Positions 24,326 to 33,103 of a stretch of DNA of 64,000 nucleotides are shown piece after piece; within the stretch, counting starts at the first letter, position 1, and every line of letters begins with the position of its first letter. This DNA is from Hyphomicrobiales bacterium (lineage in GTDB: Bacteria; Pseudomonadota; Alphaproteobacteria; Rhizobiales; Rhizobiaceae), in the NCBI GenBank assembly GCA_900471925.1, contig UCGV01000016.1, positions 62,001-126,000 of the forward strand, read 5' to 3'. The notes under the pieces are model-generated. The model saw nothing but the letters and a program-made list of their open reading frames with translations. It searched no databases and had not been told where the DNA came from. A program made the position numbers and the translations under genes.

Positions 24326-24766
24326 CTAGTTGTTGGCGGCGCTCAGAATAGCGATCGTCCGATCGTCGAATTTTCCGTCATAGAAACGCTCGATCGTCCT
24401 GTGAAAGGACGAGTCGTGATCGCTGACGGCGGCAAACAGCGTCATTGATGAGCAAAGTTTCAGGTCGTCAGGTGAGCCTAGAATATCGTGAGCACTTCTA
24501 CCGCTGACTAAGAGAATTGCCTCGACGCAGCGCAAAAGTCGGCTACCGAGGATGGGATCGGCAAGATAGGCTGACGCTTCCTCGGCAGAACGAATGGCGT
24601 ATTTCTCCGCCATGGAAGACGTTCCGAGACCAGCGATCTGGGGAAAGACGAACCACATCCAGTGGGAACGTTTGCGGCCTGCTTTCAGCTCCGAAAGGGC
24701 CTGTTCGTATATGCCGTTCTGCGCTTCGATGAAGCGGTGAAGGTCGTAGTCCACGTCACCGGCCAT
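24326..24766 (-). CDS. DUF1810 family protein
   Basis: 146 residues of the DUF1810 type: DLHRFIEAQN at the start, then the hallmark SHWMWFVFPQIAGLG at about residue 34, a MAEKYAIRSAEEA segment and a helical C-terminus with DDLKLCSSMTLF. The domain is widespread in bacteria as a small cytoplasmic protein of unknown biochemical function. It stands alone, convergent with the 61-residue gene. Confidence 0.87.
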   Translation of the reverse strand: MAGDVDYDLHRFIEAQNGIYEQALSELKAGRKRSHWMWFVFPQIAGLGTSSMAEKYAIRSAEEASAYLADPILGSRLLRCVEAILLVSGRSAHDILGSPDDLKLCSSMTLFAAVSDHDSSFHRTIERFYDGKFDDRTIAILSAANN

Positions 24767-24840
24767 GGGTCTTTCCCTTTCCTATGCTTTTCATGCACGT
24801 CAGACGAAAGATTCCATGCCCGGCGAAAAATCGCTGGCCC

Positions 24841-25173
24841 TCAGCAGACCTTGTCTGCGTATGGGCTCGTTTCGCGGCAGTGGCCGTAACGCTGGTGATG
24901 TGGCACCAGACTATCACCCGGAGGTGTCGGCTCTTCAATGGCCGAGGTGGTCATCGGATCGGTCGCTGTCGTCTGGGCCGAAGGTGCGGTGAAGCCGATA
25001 AAGCTCAGCAGCACGAGCGCGCCCACGACCACGACCCGTTCCAGGACCGACAGCTTTTGTGCGCTGACATGGTCGGCGTAGCCACGTTCGGCTTCACCGT
25101 AACTCACGTCATCTTTCACGTGCTGGTGCACCATATCCTGGTGACCGGAGGTCCAAGTTTCAGAATGTGTCAT
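24841..25173 (-). CDS. Hypothetical single-helix membrane protein, 110 residues
   Basis: From ATG 25173 with AGGAG 7 bases upstream. The N-terminal ~40 residues are His/Asp-rich and polar, a hydrophobic helix spans about residues 46-62 (RVVVVGALVLLSFIGF), and a Pro/Thr-rich tail ends in two Cys-containing segments. I recognise no family. A longer open frame reaches 25314, but its first 47 codons lack a ribosome site. Confidence 0.5.
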   Translation of the reverse strand: MTHSETWTSGHQDMVHQHVKDDVSYGEAERGYADHVSAQKLSVLERVVVVGALVLLSFIGFTAPSAQTTATDPMTTSAIEEPTPPGDSLVPHHQRYGHCRETSPYADKVC

Positions 25174-25409
25174 TTCAAGTCTCCTGCAATGCACGGGGAA
25201 TGCGGCTTGGGAAGGCAAGCCAATGGCTGCGCCTGTCCGCTTTCCGCGTGCAGTTCCGCATGTGTGTCTTAATTGCGGTAAATTGAAGAGCGCTAATTCA
25301 AACTCAGTGTTCACAATTTCGTACTAATCTTCGTGAAAAGCCGTGCAAGGGCTGGCAGGGCCAAATGATCCGCGATAATTCCTGTAATGTTTTCCACAGG
25401 ACACCCCTC

Positions 25410-26780
25410 ATGGCTCTCTCTTTCGGTGCGATGTCGATCGCTCAGCTTTCCCTTCTCATCCAGAGCGGCGAGACCGATCCGGTCGCTGTCGCCGAAGCGG
25501 TATTCGACGGGATCGACCAATATGCCGACAAGACGGTCTTTACCGTGCTGTTGCGTGAACGGGCGATCAGGGAAGCACAGGCATCTTTGAAGCGTATCCG
25601 CGATGGCCGTTCGCTCGGCGCGCTCGACGGCATTCCGATTGCATGGAAAGATCTTTTCGATATCGAAGGCATGGCGACGACGGCGGGTTCGGTCGTTCTC
25701 GCCGACAGCGCGCCGGCAAAACACGATGCGGCTGTTGTCGCGACATTGAAAAATGCCGGCATGGTGGCTGTCGGCCGCACCAATATGAGCGAGTTTGCCT
25801 TTTCCGGCCTCGGCATCAATCCGCATTACGGCACGCCGGAAAATCCGCACAGCAAGGATGAGCCGCGCATTCCGGGCGGGTCGTCTTCGGGCGCGGGTGT
25901 CGCGGTGGCCGCCGGCCTCGTGCCGGTCGCCATGGGTACGGATACGGGCGGTTCTGTACGTATTCCGGCCGCCCTGAATGGCATCGTCGGCTACAAGGCA
26001 ACGCGCGGGCGCTACGCCATGCAAGGTGTCTTCCCGCTGGCGACAAGCCTGGATTCGCTGGGGCCGCTCTGCCGTTCCGTGCAGGACGCGGTGTGGGTCG
26101 ATGCTGCCATGCGCGGGCTGACGGCGCCGACTGTTGTCGCGCAGTCGCTCAAGGATGTTGAGATCGTCATCCCGCGAAATGTCGTATTTGATGGCCTAGG
26201 GTCAGGTGTCGCCGAAGCGTTCGAGGGCGGTGTCGAGCGGTTGCGCGCCGCTGGCGCGTCGTTCAGCCAGATCGATATACCGGCCTTCGACGAAATCCTC
26301 GCTTTGATGGCAAGATATGGTGCGCTCGTCACAGCCGAAGCTTTTGCGCTTCACCGCGAACGGCTGGCAGGCCCAGAGGCCGCACGTATGGACCATCGCG
26401 TCGTCATGCGTACCCGGCTCGGTGAGAAGACGACCATGCCCGATTATATCGCCACTCTTGCCGCACGCGCCCGCCTGATTGCCGATACGGAGAGGCTGGT
26501 CGGTAACCGTCTGATCGCTTTCCCCTCGGTTGCCCATGTCGCTCCGCCGATCGCTGCGCTTGAGCGAGACGACGAGCTTTTCATCGCCACCAATGGCAAG
26601 ACGCTCCGCAACACGGCGCTCGGCAATTTCCTGGATTGGTGCGGGGTTTCCATTCCTTGCGGCAAGGGCGATGCGGATATGCCGGTCGGCTTCCTGTTGT
26701 CGGCGCCCGCAAACCGCGATGAGGCGCTGCTTGCCGTTTCGCTTGCGGCAGAAGCGATCATTCGCGGCGAACGGAACTAG
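25410..26780 (+). CDS. Amidase (amidase-signature family)
   Basis: 456 residues from ATG 25410 (AGGA upstream; an earlier ATG at 25365 is less supported). The Ser-cisSer-Lys triad is visible: Lys in IPIAWKDLFD, the cis-Ser in GGSSSGAGVAVAAG, and the nucleophile Ser in GTDTGGSVRIPAAL. The family includes amidases and Asp/Glu-tRNA amidotransferase GatA relatives; the lack of gatB/gatC neighbours indicates a stand-alone amide hydrolase. It is followed after 67 bases by a TIM-barrel isomerase-like gene with a strong ribosome site, possibly in one operon. The substrate is unknown. Confidence 0.88.
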   Translation: MALSFGAMSIAQLSLLIQSGETDPVAVAEAVFDGIDQYADKTVFTVLLRERAIREAQASLKRIRDGRSLGALDGIPIAWKDLFDIEGMATTAGSVVLADSAPAKHDAAVVATLKNAGMVAVGRTNMSEFAFSGLGINPHYGTPENPHSKDEPRIPGGSSSGAGVAVAAGLVPVAMGTDTGGSVRIPAALNGIVGYKATRGRYAMQGVFPLATSLDSLGPLCRSVQDAVWVDAAMRGLTAPTVVAQSLKDVEIVIPRNVVFDGLGSGVAEAFEGGVERLRAAGASFSQIDIPAFDEILALMARYGALVTAEAFALHRERLAGPEAARMDHRVVMRTRLGEKTTMPDYIATLAARARLIADTERLVGNRLIAFPSVAHVAPPIAALERDDELFIATNGKTLRNTALGNFLDWCGVSIPCGKGDADMPVGFLLSAPANRDEALLAVSLAAEAIIRGERN

Positions 26781-26847
26781 GCGATTGCGGGCTTGATGCC
26801 GCGCGCCATTCTTGCCAATCTCCTCTCGAGGAAATGGGAGGAGTTGA

Positions 26848-27711
26848 ATGATGCAGGCTTTGCAGAACGGCCGGTTTGCGGTTTCCACATGGTCACTTCA
26901 CCGGATGTTGGGGCCAACCTACCCCTATAGTCCAGATCCGCAGAAAAGCGCGGCGCGGCAGGAACCTTATGGGCCAGGTACCGTCAGCCTGCTCGAGGTG
27001 CCCGGCATGCTTGCCGAGCGTGGTCTTGGTCGGCTCGAGGTCTGCTCGTTCCATCTGCCGAGCCTCGATCCCTCCTACCTCGCCGAATTTCGCGATGCTC
27101 TGAAAGCTTCAAACATCCTCTTCCAGACACTGCTCGTCGAGGATGGTGACCCCAGCAATCCCGAAACGGCAGAGCGCGACATCGGCTGGATCGCAGGCTG
27201 GATCGATATCGCAAAATCGCTCGGTGCCGAGCGCATCCGCGTCATCGCGGGCAAGCAGGCGCCGAATGAAGAGAACCTTGGCCGTTCCGCCAGACATCTG
27301 AAATGGTTGGGCGGGCAGGCGGAGGGGAGCGGCGTGCGCGTCGTGACCGAAAACTGGTTTGCCCTGCTGCCTTCGCCAAAGGAAATGAACTGGTTGCTTG
27401 ATGAGCTCCAGGGCAGGATTGGCCTGAATGGCGATCTCGGAAACTGGGCAGCACCCTCCAAATATGAAGGATTGGCCGATATCATGCGCCGGGCTGAAAT
27501 CTGCCATGCAAAGGCCGATTACAATGCCGCAGGCCTCGATGCCGCCGATTACCGCCATTGCCTGGAAATGAGCGAGAAGGCCGGTTATGCTGGACCCTAT
27601 ACGCTGATTTACGACTCGCCGTTCTTTGCCGACGAATGGGACGGTATCCTGCTCCAGAAGCGCTTCATCGAGGAATTCCTGCAGGACGCGCCGGCGCGCC
27701 GCACCGCCTGA
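26848..27711 (+). CDS. Sugar phosphate isomerase/epimerase family TIM-barrel protein
   Basis: 287 residues of the AP-endonuclease-2-like TIM-barrel family: FAVSTWSLHR near the N-terminus, LEVCSFHLPS, RIRVIAGKQ, VVTENWFALLPS (metal Glu), GLNGDLGNWA (metal Asp) and ICHAKADYNA (metal His) towards the end. Members are metal-dependent isomerases or epimerases of sugars and related compounds, or occasionally dehydratases. GGGAGGAG precedes the ATG. It is linked to the amidase and precedes the pob region; neither connection identifies the substrate. Confidence 0.83.
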   Translation: MMQALQNGRFAVSTWSLHRMLGPTYPYSPDPQKSAARQEPYGPGTVSLLEVPGMLAERGLGRLEVCSFHLPSLDPSYLAEFRDALKASNILFQTLLVEDGDPSNPETAERDIGWIAGWIDIAKSLGAERIRVIAGKQAPNEENLGRSARHLKWLGGQAEGSGVRVVTENWFALLPSPKEMNWLLDELQGRIGLNGDLGNWAAPSKYEGLADIMRRAEICHAKADYNAAGLDAADYRHCLEMSEKAGYAGPYTLIYDSPFFADEWDGILLQKRFIEEFLQDAPARRTA

Positions 27712-27747
27712 AGCCTGTTGCGCAAAACGTGCGGAGCGCGCCGCTAT

Positions 27748-28638
27748 TTAGGCTCGCTCCAGCCTGATCCTCTCACGCTTGCGCCAGTCCTTGGGCGTCT
27801 CGCCGGCATGCTTGAGGAAAAAGCGGGAGAAATAGGCAGGGTCGGCAAAGCCCAGCCGGTAGCTGATTTCCTGGACGCTCGCGAGTGTAAACACGAGTTC
27901 GCGCTTGGCCTCGTCGACAAGCCTGCCGGCGATCAGGTCATGTGCGGTCTTCCCGCTCGTCGCGCGCACGATGCGGTTGAGATGAGTGGGCGAAACGCCG
28001 ATTTCCCTGGCATAGAAAGATGCCGGCCTGTGTGAACGGAAATGCTGCTGGATGAGGCCGGCCAGCTGCTCCATCCGCCGTTCGTTTTCATCGGCAGGGA
28101 ACTGGCTGATATCCTCCTGGTAGGAAATTCGCGCTGTCAGCCGCAGTGCTAGGGCGACATAGGAGGCCAGAAGCTCGCTTCGGCCGCTGCGGTTGTTGCG
28201 ATATTCCTCGTCAAGCCGTCGCAGACTCTGCATGAGATAGGCGGCATCGGGATCGGCAGTATCGAGCGCCGTCAGGTGCGGAGCTGCAAGCCATTCGCCG
28301 AGCTGGCTGCGATCGCCCGGAAGATGGCTGAGATTGGCGCTCAGCATGGTAATGACGAGACCGTCGATATCCTTCGAAAACCGGAAACCATGATCGAACC
28401 CAGGCGGTACGGTGACTACCGCTGGTGGTTGGATGGCGTGGCTTTGCTCACCGAAAACCGCATCGCCCGCACCGGTATCGATGTACAATATCTGAAAGAA
28501 GCTAGCATGCCGATGGAGCTTGATCTCCCAATGGTGCAGGCTGCTGCGCGACGGAATTGTTTCACAGTGGAGCCAGAAATCGGGTTCCTTGCCCGATGTC
28601 TCGCCGTAGAGCTCATAGGTCGGCACATGCCTCGTCAC
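27748..28638 (-). CDS. pobR: AraC-family regulator, PobR-like activator of pobA
   Basis: 296 residues from GTG 28638 with a GGGAG-rich ribosome site. An N-terminal cupin-like ligand domain (HRHASFFQILYIDTG, VPPGFDHGF) is followed by a C-terminal AraC DNA-binding domain at about 200-290 with HLNRIVRATSGKTAHDLI and ISYRLGFADPAYFSRFFLKHAG-type helices. It is divergent from pobA with a 116-base shared promoter region, the classic pobR-pobA arrangement in which PobR activates pobA in response to 4-hydroxybenzoate. Confidence 0.88.
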   Translation of the reverse strand: MTRHVPTYELYGETSGKEPDFWLHCETIPSRSSLHHWEIKLHRHASFFQILYIDTGAGDAVFGEQSHAIQPPAVVTVPPGFDHGFRFSKDIDGLVITMLSANLSHLPGDRSQLGEWLAAPHLTALDTADPDAAYLMQSLRRLDEEYRNNRSGRSELLASYVALALRLTARISYQEDISQFPADENERRMEQLAGLIQQHFRSHRPASFYAREIGVSPTHLNRIVRATSGKTAHDLIAGRLVDEAKRELVFTLASVQEISYRLGFADPAYFSRFFLKHAGETPKDWRKRERIRLERA

Positions 28639-28668
28639 GGATTTTCTCCCTCTCCCATGCTCGGTTTG

Positions 28669-28742
28669 TGCAATTTTTCGGTGGGAAAGTCCATTGTCGC
28701 CTGAGGCGTGACAGGTCAGAATTTGGCAAAAAGCAAATTGCA
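28669..28742. promoter_or_regulatory. Paired half-sites in the pobR-pobA gap
   Basis: TGCAATTT (28669-28676) and its exact reverse complement AAATTGCA (28735-28742) are 66 bases apart, each next to an A- or T-run. They are candidate PobR contact sites; the second lies directly before the pobA ribosome site. Confidence 0.3.
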
Positions 28743-28754
28743 GGGAGGAAGCAA

Positions 28755-29927
28755 TTGCGCACCCAAATCGCCATCATCGGCTCCGGCCCCTCCGGCCTGC
28801 TCCTCGGTCAGTTACTGACCGTTGCGGGCATCGACAATGTCATCCTCGATCGCGTGGGCAAGGATTATATCCTCGGGCGCGTACGCGCCGGTGTTCTGGA
28901 AGAGGGTACTGTCGGCCTGCTGGACGAAGCGAAGTCGGCTCGGCGCCTGCACGCCGAAGGCTTGCCGCATGACGGTTTTTCGCTGGCATTCGATGGGCGC
29001 GATCACCGTATCGATCTTCATGGTCTGACCGGCGGCAAGCGGGTCACGGTCTACGGTCAGACGGAGGTAACGCGTGATCTGATGGTCGAGCGCGAGGCGA
29101 GCGGTACCCTGACGATTTATGATGCGGTCAATGTCACCCTGCACGACTTCGGCGGCAATGCGCCCTATGTGACCTATGAAAAGCATGGCGTCACCCATCG
29201 CATCGACTGCGATTTCATCGCCGGCTGTGACGGCTTCCACGGCGCCAGTCGCAAAGCGGTTCCGGAAAAAGCGATTGGAACCTTTGAGAAGGTCTATCCC
29301 TTCGGCTGGCTTGGACTGCTTGCCGATGTCGCACCGGTCAATCACGAGCTTATCTATGCCAACCATCCGCGCGGCTTCGCGCTCTGTTCCATGCGCTCGG
29401 CCACTCGCAGCCGTTATTACATACAGTGTTCCTTGGATGAGAAGGTCGAGGACTGGAGTGACGACCGCTTTTGGGATGAGCTGCGCCGTCGCCTGCCGGC
29501 CCATCATGCCCAAGCGCTGAAGACCGCGCCCTCCTTCGAAAAATCGATCGCGCCGTTGCGCTCCTTCGTCGCCGAACCCATGCGTTTAGGCCGCCTGTTC
29601 CTGGTCGGTGATGCCGCCCATATCGTGCCGCCGACCGGGGCCAAGGGGCTGAATCTCGCTGCGAGCGACGTACATTATCTGTTCGAGGGCTTGAGGGAAT
29701 TTTACGGCGAGCGCTCGGGCGCCGGCATCGACGCCTATTCGCAAAAGGCGCTGGCCCGCGTCTGGAAGGCGGTGCGCTTCTCCTGGTGGATGACGACGAT
29801 GATGCATCGTTTTCCCGATACCGGCGATTTCGACCAGAAGATCCAGGAAGCGGAACTCGATTATCTCACCCATTCCCGCGCCGCCTCGACGGCGCTTGCG
29901 GAAAACTACGTCGGATTGCCGTTCTGA
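28755..29927 (+). CDS. pobA: 4-hydroxybenzoate 3-monooxygenase
   Basis: 390 residues from TTG 28755 with GGGAGGAA 5 bases upstream, the right length for PobA. Motifs: the FAD-binding GSGPSG near the N-terminus, RVRAGVLEEGTV (substrate and FAD region), the DG motif CDFIAGCDGFHGASR, and the second FAD motif LVGDAAHIVPPTGAKGLNLA. It hydroxylates 4-hydroxybenzoate to protocatechuate using NAD(P)H and oxygen in the cytoplasm. It is divergent from pobR. An ABC uptake operon starts 69 bases downstream, suggesting co-regulated substrate import. Confidence 0.94.
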   Translation: MRTQIAIIGSGPSGLLLGQLLTVAGIDNVILDRVGKDYILGRVRAGVLEEGTVGLLDEAKSARRLHAEGLPHDGFSLAFDGRDHRIDLHGLTGGKRVTVYGQTEVTRDLMVEREASGTLTIYDAVNVTLHDFGGNAPYVTYEKHGVTHRIDCDFIAGCDGFHGASRKAVPEKAIGTFEKVYPFGWLGLLADVAPVNHELIYANHPRGFALCSMRSATRSRYYIQCSLDEKVEDWSDDRFWDELRRRLPAHHAQALKTAPSFEKSIAPLRSFVAEPMRLGRLFLVGDAAHIVPPTGAKGLNLAASDVHYLFEGLREFYGERSGAGIDAYSQKALARVWKAVRFSWWMTTMMHRFPDTGDFDQKIQEAELDYLTHSRAASTALAENYVGLPF

Positions 29928-29996
29928 CGGGATGATTTAAGACCGGTGCTTGCGCCATGGAGGGCTGCACCTTTGACAAAGGGAGGAACTGTTTCA

Positions 29997-31169
29997 ATGA
30001 AAAAGCTACTTGTCGCCGCCGTCGCGGCCATGGTCCTTGGCGGGACCGCCTACGCCGACACGATCAAGGTCGGCGTGATCGGGCCGTTCTCTGGTCCGTT
30101 TGCGCTGCAGGGCAAGAATTTCAAGGCCGGTATCGACACCTATATGGCGTTGAACGGCAACAAGGTCGGTGATGATACGGTCGAGATCGTCTACCGCGAC
30201 GTGCCGCAGGCCGATCCGGCTCAGTCCAAGGCTCTGGCGCAGGAACTGATCGTGAAGGAAAAGGTGCAGTATCTCGCCGGCTTCTATTTCACGCCCGACG
30301 CCATGGCGGTTACGCCGATCCTGAAGCAGGGTAATGTGCCGATGGTGATCATGAACGCCGCGACCTCGGCGATCGTCACCAAGAGCCCGCTCGTCGTGCG
30401 CACGTCCTTCACCACCTGGCAGACCTCGACGCCGATCGCCAAGGTCGCCTTCGATTCCGGCGTCAAGAAGGTGATCTCCGTGGTCAGCGATTACGGTCCG
30501 GGCATCGATGCCGAAAACGCCTTCAAGGCCGGTTTCGAGAAGGCCGGCGGGCAGGTCGTCGAGGCGATCCGCATGCCGCTTGCGACCAATGACTTCAGCC
30601 CGATCATGCAGCGTATCAAGGACTCCGGCGCGCAGGGCGTCTTCGCTTTCTTGCCGTCTGGCCCGACGACGCTCGGCTTCGTCAAGGCTTACAATGAAAA
30701 CGGCCTGAAGGCTGCCGGCATCAAGTTCTTCGCGCCTGGTGACCTGACGCAGGAATCCGACCTGCCGGCGCTCGGCGATGCAGCACTCGGCATCCAGACG
30801 ACCTTCCACTATGCGGTGTCGCATGACTCTCCGGAAAACAAGGCTTTCGTCGATGCGGCCACCAAGGCGATCGGCAACAAGGCTGAGCTCTCCTTCCCGG
30901 CGGTCAGCGCCTATGACGGCATGTATGTCATTTACAAGATGATCGAGGCGACCGGCGGCAAACAGGATGCGCAGAAAGCTGTCGATGCAGTGAAGGGCCT
31001 TGCCTGGACAAGCCCGCGTGGTCCTGTTTCCATCGATCCGGAAAGCCGCCATATCACGCAGAACATCTATCTGCGTGAGGTCGCCAAGGCTGCTGATGGG
31101 ACCTACATCAACAAGGAAGTCCAGACTTTCGAAAAGCAGGGCGATCCGGGCCTTGCAGCCGCTCAGTAA
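29997..31169 (+). CDS. Branched-chain-type ABC transporter substrate-binding protein
   Basis: 390 residues with a signal peptide cut after about residue 21 (GGTAYA). The type-I periplasmic fold of LivJ/LivK relatives is visible: IKVGVIGPFSGPFALQGKNF at the N-terminus, LAGFYFTPDAMAV, and SAYDGMYVIYKMIEATGG near the C-terminus. ATG 29997 has GGGAGGA upstream. It heads a complete SBP-permease-permease-ATPase-ATPase set and sits just behind pobA, so an aromatic acid such as 4-hydroxybenzoate is a plausible ligand; this rests on context only. A stem-loop after it may protect its message. Confidence 0.87.
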   Translation: MKKLLVAAVAAMVLGGTAYADTIKVGVIGPFSGPFALQGKNFKAGIDTYMALNGNKVGDDTVEIVYRDVPQADPAQSKALAQELIVKEKVQYLAGFYFTPDAMAVTPILKQGNVPMVIMNAATSAIVTKSPLVVRTSFTTWQTSTPIAKVAFDSGVKKVISVVSDYGPGIDAENAFKAGFEKAGGQVVEAIRMPLATNDFSPIMQRIKDSGAQGVFAFLPSGPTTLGFVKAYNENGLKAAGIKFFAPGDLTQESDLPALGDAALGIQTTFHYAVSHDSPENKAFVDAATKAIGNKAELSFPAVSAYDGMYVIYKMIEATGGKQDAQKAVDAVKGLAWTSPRGPVSIDPESRHITQNIYLREVAKAADGTYINKEVQTFEKQGDPGLAAAQ

Positions 31170-31193
31170 CGGCCACTTCCTTCGAAAGAGACA

Positions 31194-31221
31194 TGCGACG
31201 GACCTGGTAGGGTCCGCCGCA
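31194..31221 (+). terminator. Stem-loop between binding protein and first permease
   Basis: TGCGaCGGACC (31194-31204) pairs with GGTCCGcCGCA (31211-31221), one internal mismatch. There is no T-run. Such hairpins usually stabilise the binding-protein mRNA or attenuate read-through, giving more SBP than permease. Confidence 0.45.
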
Positions 31222-31238
31222 TAAAGCGGGATAGCTCC

Positions 31239-32102
31239 ATGCAGACAGTCTTCAGCATAGCCGTGGATGCGCTTGCCTATGGCATGGTGCTCTTCGTCAT
31301 ATCGATCGGTCTTTCGGTGACGATGGGGCTGATGCGCGTCGTCAACCTGGCGCATGGCGCTTTCGCGATGATCGGCGGTTATATCGCCTCCTATGTCGCA
31401 CGCGATCTGGGCCTTGGTTATGTGGTTGCGATCATCGCGGCTGTGGCGGCGACCATCATTATCGCCATTCCGATCGAGCGCTTCCTCTATCGGCGCATCT
31501 ATGGCGCACCGGAACTGACGCAGGTGCTGATGACGATCGGCATCACCTTCTGCGTCATCGGTCTCGCCAACTACATCATGGGGCCGACGCTGAAGACCAT
31601 TCCGCTTGCTGCTGCGCTGCAGGGATCGGCCGATCTCGGTTTCCGCACCATTCCCATCCATCGGCTGTTTGCCATTGTATGCGGCCTTGTTGTTGCCCTT
31701 GGCCTCTGGTTCGCGATCGAGAAGACGAGTTTTGGCGTGAAGCTGCGCGCCTCCGTTGACAATGCACCGATGGCCGCAGCGCTCGGCGTACGCACCGAGA
31801 TCATCTATGCCGTCAGCTTCGGTGTCGCGGTCGGCCTTGCCGCGCTCGGCGGTGTCGTCGGCGCCGAACTGCTGCCGGTCGAGCCCTATTATGCGCTGCG
31901 CTACATGGTGACCTTCCTCGTCGTCGTTTCCGTCGGCGGAGCAGGCTCGATCCCCGGTGCGCTGATCGCCTGCCTGCTGCTCGGCGCAATCGATACGACA
32001 GGACGTTATCTCATGCCGGAATTCGGCGAATTCTTCTTCTATCTCGCCGTTATCGCCATCATCTGCATCTTCCCGCGCGGCCTTGCAGGGAGGGCGAAAT
32101 GA
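31239..32102 (+). CDS. Branched-chain-type ABC transporter permease (LivH-like)
   Basis: 287 residues, about eight membrane helices. LivH-type motifs: ISIGLSVTMGLMRVVNLAHG, GVKLRASVDNAPMAAALGVRT (the ATPase-contact loop) and the C-terminal GSIPGALIACLLLG. It forms the channel with the LivM-like protein. The stop overlaps the next start (ATGA), so the two permeases are translationally coupled. Confidence 0.9.
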   Translation: MQTVFSIAVDALAYGMVLFVISIGLSVTMGLMRVVNLAHGAFAMIGGYIASYVARDLGLGYVVAIIAAVAATIIIAIPIERFLYRRIYGAPELTQVLMTIGITFCVIGLANYIMGPTLKTIPLAAALQGSADLGFRTIPIHRLFAIVCGLVVALGLWFAIEKTSFGVKLRASVDNAPMAAALGVRTEIIYAVSFGVAVGLAALGGVVGAELLPVEPYYALRYMVTFLVVVSVGGAGSIPGALIACLLLGAIDTTGRYLMPEFGEFFFYLAVIAIICIFPRGLAGRAK

Positions 32103-33103
32103 CGCTTGCCACGCAAGACAAGGAAATCCTGGCCCAGCGCCGACGCAGTGCCCTGAGCCGCGACCTTGCCGGCATTGCCGTCATCGTTGTTGCCGCTGTC
32201 ATTGGATACTTCTTGTTTCCTGACAACCTCGCGCTCCTCACCCGCATTATCGCGATTGCGCTTCTGGTCCTGTCGCTCGACCTCGTCACCGGCTATGCCG
32301 GCATCGCCACACTCGGCCATGCGGCGCTGTTCGGTTCGGGCGCCTATGCGGCCGGTATTCTGTCGGCCCATTACGGCATCAACGATCCGCTGCTGATGAC
32401 CATTGCGGGCATTTTGGGCGGGGCGATTGCGGGCCTCGTCTGTGGTGTTGTCATTTTACGTGCCCACGGCCTGCCGCAGCTTGTGTTGTCTATTGCGCTC
32501 ATCAATCTCTTCCATGAATTCGCCAACAAGGCGTCCTCCTGGACGGGCGGAAGCGACGGCCTGTCGGGCATATCGCCCGATCCGATTTTCGGCATGTTTG
32601 AGTTCGACCTTTATGGTCACACGGCCTATCTCTTCGGCGTCGTGCTGCTCTTGATCGTCTTCGTGCTGCTGCGCCTCCTGGTTCGTTCGCCTTTCGGCAT
32701 GCTCTGCCGGGGCATCAAGGAAGATCCGCTCCGTATCCGTGCCATGGGCGCCTCGCCGAAGGCCGCGCTTGCGAAAATGTATGTCCTGTCAGGCGCGGTC
32801 GCTGGTGTCGGCGGTGCTTTGAACGCGATTTCCACGCAGGTCGTCGGCCTCGACAGCCTCTCTTTCACCCAGTCGGCGGAGGCACTGGTCATGCTGGTAC
32901 TCGGCGGCACCGGCTCGCTCTTCGGCGCGCTGTCCGGCACAGTGATTTTCATGCTGTTCGAGGATTATGTCTCGGCCGCCAATCCGTTCCACTGGCTGAC
33001 GATGATCGGTGCCCTGCTGATTGCCGTCGTTCTCTTCGCACCCAAGGGCCTCTACGGCACGGCCGCAGCCCTCGTCGGCCGCCGCAAGGAGGCCCGTCCA
33101 TGA
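32099..33103 (+). CDS. Branched-chain-type ABC transporter permease (LivM-like)
   Basis: 334 residues with about nine or ten membrane helices, LivM type: LVTGYAGIATLGHAALFGSG, CRGIKEDPLRIRAMGASPKAA (cytoplasmic coupling loop) and GGTGSLFGALSGTVIF. It pairs with the LivH-like permease. Its stop overlaps the ATG of the first ATPase gene by 4 bases. The compact overlaps across the operon indicate one transcription and translation unit. Confidence 0.9.
   Translation: MTLATQDKEILAQRRRSALSRDLAGIAVIVVAAVIGYFLFPDNLALLTRIIAIALLVLSLDLVTGYAGIATLGHAALFGSGAYAAGILSAHYGINDPLLMTIAGILGGAIAGLVCGVVILRAHGLPQLVLSIALINLFHEFANKASSWTGGSDGLSGISPDPIFGMFEFDLYGHTAYLFGVVLLLIVFVLLRLLVRSPFGMLCRGIKEDPLRIRAMGASPKAALAKMYVLSGAVAGVGGALNAISTQVVGLDSLSFTQSAEALVMLVLGGTGSLFGALSGTVIFMLFEDYVSAANPFHWLTMIGALLIAVVLFAPKGLYGTAAALVGRRKEARP

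Noticed and set aside
30006..31661. A 551-codon minus-strand open frame opposite the Liv-type binding protein
   Set aside because: High-GC shadow frame; Arg/Asp/His-rich without motifs, while the plus strand encodes a canonical binding protein and permease.
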